Shown: positions 1 to 7,859 of the stretch, in pieces
Layout of the letters: each line of letters begins with the position of its first letter
Position numbering within the stretch: the stretch's first letter is position 1
Origin: Chitinophagaceae bacterium
GTDB lineage: Bacteria; Bacteroidota; Bacteroidia; Chitinophagales; Chitinophagaceae
Direction: 5' to 3'
Assembly (NCBI GenBank): GCA_016706055.1
Contig: JADJKL010000004.1
Location: 310,001 to 374,000 of the forward strand
Length of the DNA stretch: 64,000 bases
The notes under the pieces: generated by a model
What the model was told of the DNA's origin: nothing
The model's input: the letters and a program-made list of their open reading frames with translations, nothing else
Databases searched by the model: none
Translations under genes and position numbers: made by a program

Positions 1-31
1 GACGACCAATTCCGTTTAATTGCTTTTCCAT
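1..31 (-). CDS. rpsI: 30S ribosomal protein S9, N-terminal fragment (runs off window)
   Basis: Only the first ten codons are present; they read MEKQLNGIGR from the ATG at 31 downwards. S9 proteins typically begin with a short Met-Glu-Lys-type start leading into a Gly-Arg-Arg motif. The gene starts 7 bases after the rplM stop codon, and rplM-rpsI is the near-universal bacterial order, so the assignment rests mainly on position. It would be co-transcribed with rplM. Confidence 0.8.
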   Translation of the reverse strand, partial: MEKQLNGIGR

Positions 32-38
32 TTATTAT

Positions 39-500
39 TTATTTGGACGTTTTATAATTAAAATTCAATTCTTTTGGTAGTTGTGCAGTATGAGGATGCT
101 TGTCGCCAACATATACAAATAGTTTTTTGTACATCTTGCGGCCCAAACGGTTCTTCGGCAACATTCCTTTTACAGCTCTTTCAATAACCACTTCTGGTCT
201 ACGCTTAATAAGGTTTCTTGCTACCTCTTCTTTACGTCCACCAGGATATCCTGTAAAGTGGTCATAAATTTTCTGGTCCAGTTTGTCACCTGTTAATACA
301 ATTTTTTCGCAGTTGATCACTATGATATAATCACCAGTGTCAACGTGAGGCGTATAGTATGCTTTGTTCTTACCACGAAGTATCGCAGCAATTCTAGCAC
401 ACATACGGCCTACGGTTTGATTAGTACCGTCTACAACATACCAATTACGTTGTACGGTAGCCTCGTTCGCATGTTTAGTTGTGAAATGTAATTTGCTCAT
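39..500 (-). CDS. rplM: 50S ribosomal protein L13
   Basis: L13 is an early-assembling protein of the large ribosomal subunit that binds 23S rRNA. The 153-residue product is slightly longer than the usual ~142-150. It carries the family landmarks: the WYVVD start region, GRMCARIAAILRGKNK, the DTGDYIIVIN segment (about residues 54-63), and a C-terminal half with GMLPKNRLGRKMYKKL and HPHTAQ. The ATG at 500 is the only sensible start. It is followed after 7 bases by rpsI. A GC-rich hairpin lies 19-41 bases upstream of the start (separate entry) and may be a regulatory leader. Confidence 0.97.
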   Translation of the reverse strand: MSKLHFTTKHANEATVQRNWYVVDGTNQTVGRMCARIAAILRGKNKAYYTPHVDTGDYIIVINCEKIVLTGDKLDQKIYDHFTGYPGGRKEEVARNLIKRRPEVVIERAVKGMLPKNRLGRKMYKKLFVYVGDKHPHTAQLPKELNFNYKTSK

Positions 501-518
501 CTTGTTTTCTGTTTTAGT

Positions 519-541
519 GACCTCCGCTATCCCGGCAGGTC
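519..541 (-). promoter_or_regulatory. Hairpin in the rplM 5' leader (candidate ribosomal-protein leader)
   Basis: On the minus strand the bases fold as GACCT-g-CCG, loop GGATAG, CGG-AGGTC: an 8-bp stem with one bulged G, in otherwise AT-rich DNA. It ends about 19 nt before the rplM start codon. Structured leaders that let a ribosomal protein repress its own operon are known for several Bacteroidota ribosomal genes, and I recall L13 being among the reported candidates. No U-run follows, so it is not a terminator. Autoregulation is inference from position and structure. Confidence 0.45.
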
Positions 542-682
542 GTTTTTTAAAATGGAGTGCAAAGGTAGGTGTGGGGTAAATTCAAACCTAATATTCAGAA
601 AGCTATTTTTTAATCGCACCTTTGTAATAGGCTGATTTCCAATAATATTTTTGACCAATGAAAATAATGGGCTGAAGAAAAG

Positions 683-1711
683 TCATAGTTCCCACCAGTT
701 TTTGCTTTCAAAATCCCTGTTGAGGAACAAAGGTTCGCCAATCATGGGTGTATGTACTTTCATTTTCATTTTTCCGGCTTCGGCTATTACTCGATTTATG
801 GGTTCATTCCAGGGATGCATAGCCAACGAAAACTTGCCCCAATGAACAGGTAATAAAGCTTTTGCTTTGAGATCAATAGCTGCTTGCACAGTTTCTTCCG
901 GCATCATATGTATCAACGGCCACATTTTGTTGTACTGCCCAGCTTCCAGAATCGCTAAATCAAATGGTCCGTATTTATTTCCTATTTCTTTAAAATGTTC
1001 ATCGTAACCGGAATCTCCACCAAGGTATAAATTATGTGTTGCGGTTTTTAATATGAATGATGACCATAATGTTTGTCCTCGTTTTAATCCTCGTCCGGAG
1101 AAATGACGGGCTGGTGCGGCGGTTAATTCAATATCGGCGACTAATTGAGTTGACTCCCACCAATCCAGTTCAGTAATAATAGTTGCATCGATTCCCCAAT
1201 GTTTTAAATGAGAACTGATTCCTAATGAGCAAATAATGTTGCTGACTTTATTTTTTAATTTTCTGATTGTTTTAAAATCAAGATGATCATAATGGTCATG
1301 TGTGAGGATTAGGTAATCAATTGCAGGCATATCTTCTGCCTTGTATTCATTGCTTCCTTTGAAAGCCTTTATCATAAATGACAAGGGAGCTGCATTGCCG
1401 CTGAATACAGGATCAATCAGAAAATTTTTATTATTAATCCTTAGCAAATAGGAGGAATGGCCAAACCAGATAATAACAGGTTCATCATATATTTTGGTAA
1501 GATCAGTTTTTACAAATGGCAATTTGCTGGCTGGTTTTACTTCCGGATGTTTTTTGAAAAACTCTTTCGACATTTTCCAATAAGAAACATCGTCAGGTTT
1601 CATCGATGTTGGTGATAAATTCTGAAATGCTCCTTTTTTATAATTAGGAGATTTTTTTAGTTGTTCTAAATGCTTACCTGAAGGAATTTTTCCGGTTGTC
1701 TTAAATGACAT
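683..1711 (-). CDS. MBL-fold metallo-hydrolase, UlaG/NAPE-PLD-like
   Basis: This 342-residue protein has the metallo-beta-lactamase fold typical of the UlaG/NAPE-PLD branch. The metal-binding signature is visible as H138-x-H140-x-D142-H143, followed by GGDSGYD and PVHWGKF, which supply later metal ligands. The family hydrolyses phosphodiester or lactone bonds using one or two metal ions; the substrate here cannot be told. NAPE-PLD-like proteins often begin with a loose ~70-residue N-terminus before the WFGHSSYLL strand, as seen here. There is no signal peptide, so it should be cytoplasmic. It is convergent with nothing nearby and appears to be a single-gene unit. Confidence 0.85.
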   Translation of the reverse strand: MSFKTTGKIPSGKHLEQLKKSPNYKKGAFQNLSPTSMKPDDVSYWKMSKEFFKKHPEVKPASKLPFVKTDLTKIYDEPVIIWFGHSSYLLRINNKNFLIDPVFSGNAAPLSFMIKAFKGSNEYKAEDMPAIDYLILTHDHYDHLDFKTIRKLKNKVSNIICSLGISSHLKHWGIDATIITELDWWESTQLVADIELTAAPARHFSGRGLKRGQTLWSSFILKTATHNLYLGGDSGYDEHFKEIGNKYGPFDLAILEAGQYNKMWPLIHMMPEETVQAAIDLKAKALLPVHWGKFSLAMHPWNEPINRVIAEAGKMKMKVHTPMIGEPLFLNRDFESKNWWEL

Positions 1712-1809
1712 ACTGATGTTTTTTGAGCAAATTAGATTACATCAGCTTTTCATCTACTTAAATTCGGTAAACAAACAGAATTGAATGGTAAGTGGTCTGC
1801 AGTAAGAAA

Positions 1810-2517
1810 TCAATTTCCGGTTTTCCTAACGGCAATTTTTGTAGGTGTAAGATGTGTGATGATAACCTTTACTGTATCGCCTTCCTTTAAGCTCTCTTTT
1901 TCCTCTTTTGTTACGGCCAATTTTGATTGTATTTTATCTCCAAATAAATTCAAATAAACAGCATGTGGAGTAATTTTTGAAACCACAGCTTCAACATCAA
2001 ATTGCTTATCAAAAAAGAGTTCTGCTTTTTTATATTCAGGAATGTAGAAATGAGAAAAGAGTTCTGCTTTAATTGCATTTGGTTTTTCAAGATTTGTCAA
2101 GCTAAAATTGATGGCAACATTCTCTGCCGATTCTACAGGTGGAATTTCCCAAGGAGATAGTTGCAATGGAAAAAGAATATAGTTCTCCCATTCTTTTACA
2201 TAATAATTGTTATCAATTTTTTTCAAATAACCAGAGAACCTGTTTTCAATAGCAGTTTTTTGAATCATCAGTGCAATAGCCTCATTATGCCGATATTTCA
2301 CATTATATGCCGTCATTTTATCGCCTCTGTCTGAAAGTTTTAGTTGAAAACTTACTTCATCCCCAAGGCGGTAATGTTGTGGTTTCTTTCCGCTGTCTGC
2401 AGCATTCGTTTTACAATTGACCGACTTCTTTTTATTGCCATGCGGATAGTCAATTGTGGCAAAGTACTTCTCGTAGTTTACAAACGATATTTTCCCTTTA
2501 TAAATTTGCTCTTCCAT
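1810..2517 (-). CDS. Protein with N-terminal cold-shock-like and C-terminal S1-like OB folds
   Basis: I do not recognise this 235-residue protein as a named family. Residues 1-75 read like a cold-shock/OB domain: a G-KISFVNYEKYFATIDY strand pair and then GDEVSFQLKLSDRGDKMTAYNV, which resembles the GD-V-F--------AANV ending of Csp proteins. The last ~65 residues (VEAVVSKITPHAVYLNLF, then LKEGDTVKVIITHLTP) resemble an S1-type RNA-binding repeat. The middle, about 80-165, is unassigned and rich in aromatic residues. RNA binding is inferred from the folds only. The start is the ATG at 2517, and the divergent HD gene begins 111 bases away. Confidence 0.6.
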   Translation of the reverse strand: MEEQIYKGKISFVNYEKYFATIDYPHGNKKKSVNCKTNAADSGKKPQHYRLGDEVSFQLKLSDRGDKMTAYNVKYRHNEAIALMIQKTAIENRFSGYLKKIDNNYYVKEWENYILFPLQLSPWEIPPVESAENVAINFSLTNLEKPNAIKAELFSHFYIPEYKKAELFFDKQFDVEAVVSKITPHAVYLNLFGDKIQSKLAVTKEEKESLKEGDTVKVIITHLTPTKIAVRKTGN

Positions 2518-2627
2518 AATTTTTAATCATGCAAATTTAGGTTGAAGAATTGTAAGCTTCAGGTTTAATAAGCAAACTTCAACAATTAAGCATTTCACTC
2601 TTATATTTATAAAACAAAAATAGAGCT

Positions 2628-3230
2628 ATGTCAGATCGTTTTCTTAATCGCACAACCTTCGGAGATGTTAAAAATGCAGGCAACCTAATGACTTTAGATG
2701 AAGCTCATGCTTTACTATATGAATGGGTGCCGAATGAAAAACTTCGCTTGCATATGAAGCAAGTGGCAGCTAATATGAAAGCATGGGCAATTGAAAAAGA
2801 AAATGCTGATGAGCAGACTGCTTTAAAATGGGAACTGGCAGGTTTGCTACATGATGCTGATTGGGAAAAGTATCCTGATCAGCATTGTAAGGTGATTGTA
2901 GAAGAGTTGGAAAAAAGAAATATTGATCCGGGAGTAATTCATTGTATCGCATCTCATGGACCAAAAGTATTTGGTGTGGAACCGGAAAGTAAGATGGATA
3001 AAATGATTTATGCCATTGATGAATTAAGTGGTTTGGTTCATGCCTATAGTTTACTTCGGCCTGAAAAATATGAAGGCATGGAAGTGAAAGGCGTAAAGAA
3101 ACGGTTGAAAGAAAAAGCATTTGCTGCCCAAGTAAGCAGGGAAGATATTGCAGATGCATTGACAAGAATTGATGTAACACTGGAGGAATTAATACAATTC
3201 ATTATCGATCATCAAAAAGATGCATCCTAG
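2628..3230 (+). CDS. HD-domain (HDIG-type) phosphohydrolase-like protein
   Basis: This 200-residue cytoplasmic protein has the HD metal-binding core: an early His in the LRLHMKQVAANM helix, the H75-D76 pair in GLLHDADWEKYP, and a later ASHG motif. That arrangement matches small HDIG-type hydrolases, many of which act on nucleotides or phosphodiesters. A short N-terminal extension with two tandem near-repeats (RTTFGDVKNAGN, then LMTLDEA) precedes the domain. The substrate is unknown. It is transcribed divergently from the OB-fold gene and is followed by a large stem-loop terminator. Confidence 0.8.
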   Translation: MSDRFLNRTTFGDVKNAGNLMTLDEAHALLYEWVPNEKLRLHMKQVAANMKAWAIEKENADEQTALKWELAGLLHDADWEKYPDQHCKVIVEELEKRNIDPGVIHCIASHGPKVFGVEPESKMDKMIYAIDELSGLVHAYSLLRPEKYEGMEVKGVKKRLKEKAFAAQVSREDIADALTRIDVTLEELIQFIIDHQKDAS

Positions 3231-3306
3231 TCTACAGTAATTTTTCGCTGAACTTTTAAACTCCTTGATTATAATCCGGTCTGAAACTCTAGCCACTGAT
3301 TTATTT

Positions 3307-3399
3307 CCTGCGTAAGAAAAATGTATTTAAACCTATTGTGAAAAGCCTTTGCTTCTTTACAGGATTTGTATTGTCTGTACACCTATTTCTTACGTCAGG
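3307..3399. repeat. Imperfect inverted repeat, 13-14 bp arms about 66 bp apart
   Basis: CCTGCGTAAGAAA at 3307-3319 is complementary to TTTCTTACGTCAGG at 3386-3399 apart from one extra base. The arms enclose AT-rich sequence without a reading frame. It lies between the HD gene and the strong terminator at 3402-3439. It could be the closing stem of a small RNA that ends at that terminator, a small transposon relic, or chance. Confidence 0.35.
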
Positions 3400-3401
3400 G
3401 C

Positions 3402-3439
3402 AATCAAAAGGCCGTCTCTTTGGAGGCGGCTTTTTGATT
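3402..3439. terminator. Bidirectional terminator between convergent HD and Nudix genes
   Basis: A 17-bp stem (3402-3418 with 3423-3439) closes on a TTTG loop; only two positions are G-T wobbles. The A-rich left arm and T-rich right arm provide a U-run in both directions, fitting its place between convergent genes. Confidence 0.85.
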
Positions 3440-3462
3440 TAGTATTTTGAACAATTTGTTTA

Positions 3463-4179
3463 TTACGAACCTGGTGGAAGCAGAGATATTTTTTTTCTGA
3501 ATGAAGATTTTAGCATGAACAATTTGCCAGGTCTGTGCGGAACATCGGTTTCCATTTCATTGATATCTTCTAGCCATTCTTTAAGCGATATTTTTTTTCT
3601 AAAATTTCGTCTGTCTAATTCTACACCAAGTATGGCCTGATAAAGTTCCTGCAATTCTCTTAGTGAAAATTTTTCAGGCAGCAGATTGAAAACTACGGGT
3701 GTTTCCATTACCTGCTGTTTTAAACGACTTAAACAAGTTTCAAGAATGAGTTTGTGGTCAAAAGCCAGTTTTTTGATTTCCTTTACTGAATGCCAATGCA
3801 GTTCATTATGGCTGAGCTTTAGTTTGTGGCTTTTTATATCAATCAACGAAAAATATGCGATAGTGATTACTCTTCCGGATGGATGTCTGGAAATGCCGCC
3901 AAAAGCCTGAACCTGCTCAAGGTATACATCATCCAGTCCTGTTCTTTCTTTTAATATTCGGTAGGAGGCCGCTTCAAGGTCTTCATCAGGTTTTATCAGA
4001 TCTCCTAACAAAGAATTTAAGTTTTGAAACTCCTTGAAATCAGATTTGATTAATAATACTTTCAGGTCTTTCCCTTCGTAGCCAAAAATCACACAATCAA
4101 CCGAAATGGCAATGTTGAAGTAATCCAGACGATGTATCTTTTCACTTGCGGCTGTTTTTAATTGTAAATCTTTACTCAT
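3463..4179 (-). CDS. Nudix-related transcriptional regulator (NrtR/AraR-like)
   Basis: This 238-residue protein has an N-terminal Nudix fold (about 20-150) and a C-terminal winged-helix segment (about 160-225: FSLRELQELYQAILGVELDRRNFRKKI). That layout is typical of NrtR-type repressors and the Bacteroidota sugar regulators of the AraR kind. The Nudix box is degenerate: where catalytic members have R-E-U-x-E-E-x-G-U it reads RILKERTGL, losing two glutamates. It is therefore probably a ligand-sensing regulator rather than a hydrolase. No sugar or NAD genes lie next to it, so its targets are unknown. It is divergent from ligA over a 179-base gap. Confidence 0.85.
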   Translation of the reverse strand: MSKDLQLKTAASEKIHRLDYFNIAISVDCVIFGYEGKDLKVLLIKSDFKEFQNLNSLLGDLIKPDEDLEAASYRILKERTGLDDVYLEQVQAFGGISRHPSGRVITIAYFSLIDIKSHKLKLSHNELHWHSVKEIKKLAFDHKLILETCLSRLKQQVMETPVVFNLLPEKFSLRELQELYQAILGVELDRRNFRKKISLKEWLEDINEMETDVPHRPGKLFMLKSSFRKKISLLPPGS

Positions 4180-4358
4180 GGGATATACTTTTAAATTACT
4201 GCGGCACCACTGAAGTTAGTAGTAGTCTTATATTGTAGTTAAGCTATCGGCGATTCAATAATTGTTTCGAAGATAACAAAATATGATTTCCTCGTTTTTT
4301 ACTTAGTTGTTTAATAAATAAGCGGAGATATTAACTTTACACCACAACGGCAGATTGT

Positions 4359-6461
4359 ATGTATTCAAAAACAGAAATTCAGCGTCTTCAAAAAGATACA
4401 CAGGAGTTTATCAAAAAAGAAAAGCAAGGAGTTGTGTTCAATAAAGAAGTAGATGCTTTAAGAGAAACACTTCGTTTTCATGAACATAGATATTATATCC
4501 TCAACGATCCGCTTATTGCTGATGGCGAATATGATAAGTTATATAAGTTATTAGAAAAAACAGAACAAGAACATCCGGAATTAATTACTGCTGATTCTCC
4601 TACACAAAGAGTGGCAAAAGGGTTAACTAAAGATTTTCCTGCGGCGCATCATCTTGTGCCGATGCTTTCGTTGGATAATTCGTACAACAGGGATGACCTT
4701 ATTGACTTTGATAGGAAGGCAAAAGAACTGTCAGGCCTTCTAGCAATTGAATATTGTGTAGAACCAAAATTTGACGGAGGAAGTATTTCTGTAATTTATG
4801 AAAATGATTTATTGGTTCGTGGTGCTACAAGAGGCGATGGAGTAGAAGGTGATGAAGTAACAACTAATATCAAACAAATTCGTTCGTTGCCATTATCTGC
4901 GAAATTTTCTGCGTATGGTATTCAGCAAATAGAAATAAGAGGCGAAGTGCTAATCAATAAAAGCAATTTTGCAAAATATAATGAGCAATTAATGGAAGAA
5001 GGCATTCCGCCATTGGCTAATCCACGAAATGCCGCTGCTGGTTCGTTACGTATTAAAGATTCCAAAGAAGTCGCTAAAAGAAATCTCGAAGCATTTGTTT
5101 ATCATGTCAGTTATTTTTCACTATTGAAAGGAGAGAAAATTCCTGTTGAGTTAACCACTCACTCAGGCTCTTTGCAATTATTATGGGAGCTTGGATTTCG
5201 AAGTCCCGAAAAAGAGAAAAGAGTTTTCAAAAACATAGATGAAGTAATTACTTATTGTGCCGATTTTGAAGTTGGGAGAGATAATCTGCCATATGAGATT
5301 GATGGAATGGTAATCAAGGTAAATAATATTGAGTTGCAGGATAAATTAGGAATGACATCTCATCATCCTCGATGGGCTATTGCCTATAAGTTCAAAGCAA
5401 GACAAGCAACAACCAAATTAATAGATGTAGAATACCAGGTAGGAAGAACAGGAGCGGTGACGCCAGTCGCTAAATTGGAACCAGTTCCTGTTGGTGGAGT
5501 AACAGTAAGCAGCATTTCAATTCACAATGAAGAATACATACGGGAAAAAGATTTACGCATTGGTGATGCTGTTTTAATAGAAAGAGCTGGTGATGTAATT
5601 CCACAGATTGTAAAATCATTGACGGATATAAGAACAGGAAAAGAAAAGAAAATTAGATTTCCAAAAACCTGTCCGGTTTGTGAAAGCATATTATTTAAGG
5701 AAGAAGAAGAAGCTGTTTGGCGTTGTATAAATATTGAATGCCCGGCACAGGTGGTGGAGCGGATGATACATTTTGTAAGTAAGGATGCAATGGACATTCG
5801 TGGTTTTGGTGATGCGAATGTTCGTAAGTTTTATGAGTTGGGATGGTTGAAAGATATTCCGGGCATATATAACCTTGATTTCAGCAAGATGACGGGTATG
5901 GAAGGTTTTGGCCAAAAATCAATTGATAATTTGCAGACGGCAATCGAAAAGTCAAAAACCCAGCCATTACATCGATTACTATATGCGTTGGGTATTCGTT
6001 TTGTAGGAGAAACGACAGCTAAAACCCTTGCCCGTTCGGTTACTCATCTGCTTGACTTAAAAAAAATCTCATTGGAAGATTTGCAAAACATCGAAGATGT
6101 TGGTCCCAAGGTGGCAGGCAGCATTCATCACTTCTTTAGTAACGATAGTAATATTGAAATGCTTGAACAGTTGGAAAAGATTGGTCTTCAATTGAATAAT
6201 GAAAAGAAAGAAGAAAGTGCTGAAGGCAACCTTAACGGTCAAACCTTTTTATTTACCGGAACTTTGCCTACCCTAAAAAGAAGTGATGCGGAAGCAATGG
6301 CAGAAGCAAATGGTGGACAGATTTTAAGCGGCGTTAGTACGAAACTCAATTACCTTGTTGTTGGCGAAGATGCGGGAAGCAAGTTGGAGAAAGCCAAGAA
6401 GATAAATTCTGTCAAAATATTATCAGAAGCTGAGTTTCTTAAATTGATTGGTCAAAAATAA
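4359..6461 (+). CDS. ligA: NAD-dependent DNA ligase
   Basis: LigA seals nicks in duplex DNA during replication and repair, using NAD as adenylate donor. The 700-residue length is normal. In order: the N-terminal Ia domain with the HEHRYYILNDPLIADGEYD NAD-binding stretch, the adenylation domain with the nucleophilic lysine K137 in EPKFDGG, the OB domain, a four-cysteine zinc finger (CPVC...C....CP, about 440-465), helix-hairpin-helix repeats, and a C-terminal BRCT domain (about 625-700). All key residues are present, so it should be active. It stands alone with its own promoter region. Confidence 0.98.
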   Translation: MYSKTEIQRLQKDTQEFIKKEKQGVVFNKEVDALRETLRFHEHRYYILNDPLIADGEYDKLYKLLEKTEQEHPELITADSPTQRVAKGLTKDFPAAHHLVPMLSLDNSYNRDDLIDFDRKAKELSGLLAIEYCVEPKFDGGSISVIYENDLLVRGATRGDGVEGDEVTTNIKQIRSLPLSAKFSAYGIQQIEIRGEVLINKSNFAKYNEQLMEEGIPPLANPRNAAAGSLRIKDSKEVAKRNLEAFVYHVSYFSLLKGEKIPVELTTHSGSLQLLWELGFRSPEKEKRVFKNIDEVITYCADFEVGRDNLPYEIDGMVIKVNNIELQDKLGMTSHHPRWAIAYKFKARQATTKLIDVEYQVGRTGAVTPVAKLEPVPVGGVTVSSISIHNEEYIREKDLRIGDAVLIERAGDVIPQIVKSLTDIRTGKEKKIRFPKTCPVCESILFKEEEEAVWRCINIECPAQVVERMIHFVSKDAMDIRGFGDANVRKFYELGWLKDIPGIYNLDFSKMTGMEGFGQKSIDNLQTAIEKSKTQPLHRLLYALGIRFVGETTAKTLARSVTHLLDLKKISLEDLQNIEDVGPKVAGSIHHFFSNDSNIEMLEQLEKIGLQLNNEKKEESAEGNLNGQTFLFTGTLPTLKRSDAEAMAEANGGQILSGVSTKLNYLVVGEDAGSKLEKAKKINSVKILSEAEFLKLIGQK

Positions 6462-6574
6462 TATTGTTGGTGATTATAATTATTCTACCTTAGTAAAGAC
6501 CATTAACCAGCTTTGATAACCTTATCGTACCGGCGTTATACTTTGCACTCTGTCCCTGGCTTTAAAAAAATACT

Positions 6575-7135
6575 ATGATAAAAAAATTAGCCGGTGAAGT
6601 CTGGAAGCCACTTTTATTTTCCGGATGGAGGCAACTTCGTAATCGCTATGCAGTTTCTAACCTTGGAAGAATTGCCAGTTACAAAAAAGATGTTTTGGAA
6701 GATGGAAAATTACTCAGTGGTTCATTAACCACAGGGTATCGTACATTAAATCTTCATCGCCCAAACAATAAAGGCACACTTTACATTCATCGAGAAATGG
6801 CAAAGTTGTTTTTGAAAAAGCCTTCTGTAAAACATAAGTATGTGATTCATAAGAATCACAAAAAGTTAGATAATAATATTAAGAACCTTCGATGGGCCAC
6901 ATTGGAGCAAATGATAGATCATCAACAGGATAGTCCTGCAAAGATTGCCTATAAAATAAAACAAGCCAACCGCACAGAAGGATTAAAGCTTACAGCTACA
7001 CAGGTTAAAAAAATTAAATCAGTGCTGGCGAGTAAAAGCCGAAAAATCACCATTAAAAAATTGGCAGAAAATTATGGTGTAAGCGAGATGACGATGTACC
7101 GTATTAAAAGCGGAGAAAACTGGGGAAGAATTTAA
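6575..7135 (+). CDS. NUMOD4-HNH endonuclease-like protein with C-terminal HTH
   Basis: This 186-residue protein opens with a NUMOD4-type segment (EVWKPLLFSGWRQLRNRYAV, then SNLGRIASY), followed by an HNH-like module (YVIHKNHKKLDNNIKNLRWAT, about 90-112) and a helix-turn-helix (about 140-180: KKLAENYGVSEMTMYRIKSG). The layout is that of phage and intron homing endonucleases such as the I-HmuI group. The HNH core shows the His and the N-N-I-K-N-L segment. Here it is a free-standing gene between ligA and a DUF2461 gene with no intron or phage genes, so it may be a solo mobile nuclease or a domesticated DNA-binding protein. Confidence 0.8.
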   Translation: MIKKLAGEVWKPLLFSGWRQLRNRYAVSNLGRIASYKKDVLEDGKLLSGSLTTGYRTLNLHRPNNKGTLYIHREMAKLFLKKPSVKHKYVIHKNHKKLDNNIKNLRWATLEQMIDHQQDSPAKIAYKIKQANRTEGLKLTATQVKKIKSVLASKSRKITIKKLAENYGVSEMTMYRIKSGENWGRI

Positions 7136-7190
7136 TTCCATCAAGACATATTTTTAGTTTCGGCTTATCTTTAAGATAAAAGGATAAGCT

Positions 7191-7859
7191 ATGCTGCAAA
7201 CTTCAACGATTAAGTTTCTAAAAGATTTAAAAAAGAATAATAATAAACTTTGGTTTGATAAAAACAGAAAAGTTTATGAAGCCGCCAAAGCTGATTTTAT
7301 AAATTTCATTCAGGCTGTTATCGATCAACATGGTAAAAAAGACACTTCAATAAAAAACTTACTTGCAAAAGACTGTTTATTTCGCATCAACAGAGACGTT
7401 CGTTTTGCAAAAGATAAATCTCCCTACAAAACCAATATGGGAGCCAGCATTAATAAAGGCGGAAGAAAAGCGGAAAATTCTGCTGGCTATTATTTTCATT
7501 TAGAACCAGGCGGCGTTTTTACCGGCGGCGGTATCTGGATGCCAATGCCTGAAGAATTAAAAAAAGTAAGGCAAGAAATTGATTACAACTTTGCTGATTT
7601 CAAAAAAATCATTGGTGCCAAAAAGTTTAAAGCAGTTTATGGTGAACTTTCAAGTAACCCAGAGTATAAACTTGTCCGTGTGCCAAAAGGTTATGATCCT
7701 GAAAACCCAGCGGCAGAATTTCTGAAGTTGAAAAGTTATATAGCAATGATAAAGATTAGCGATGCTGATTTAACTTCAAAAGACCTTGTAAAAAAAACGG
7801 TTGCAGCTTTTCAAGCACTGCAACCGTTGATTGAGTTCCTAAATAAGAGTATGGAATAA
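7191..7859 (+). CDS. DUF2461 domain-containing protein
   Basis: This 222-residue protein matches the DUF2461/TIGR02453 family across its length. The landmarks are the start FLKDLKKNNNKLWFDKNRK, the central RINRDVRFAKDKSPYKTNMG motif, the GGRKAENSAGYYFHLEPGG stretch and the GYDPENPAAEFLKLKSY end. No biochemical function is established for the family that I know of. It is probably cytoplasmic because no signal peptide is present. The stop codon abuts the end of the convergent asd gene with no spacer, so transcription is likely to overlap. Confidence 0.88.
   Translation: MLQTSTIKFLKDLKKNNNKLWFDKNRKVYEAAKADFINFIQAVIDQHGKKDTSIKNLLAKDCLFRINRDVRFAKDKSPYKTNMGASINKGGRKAENSAGYYFHLEPGGVFTGGGIWMPMPEELKKVRQEIDYNFADFKKIIGAKKFKAVYGELSSNPEYKLVRVPKGYDPENPAAEFLKLKSYIAMIKISDADLTSKDLVKKTVAAFQALQPLIEFLNKSME

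Noticed and set aside
2770..3180. 136-codon minus-strand frame opposite the HD-domain gene
   Set aside because: It is antisense to a well-supported gene and shows no protein-like motifs.
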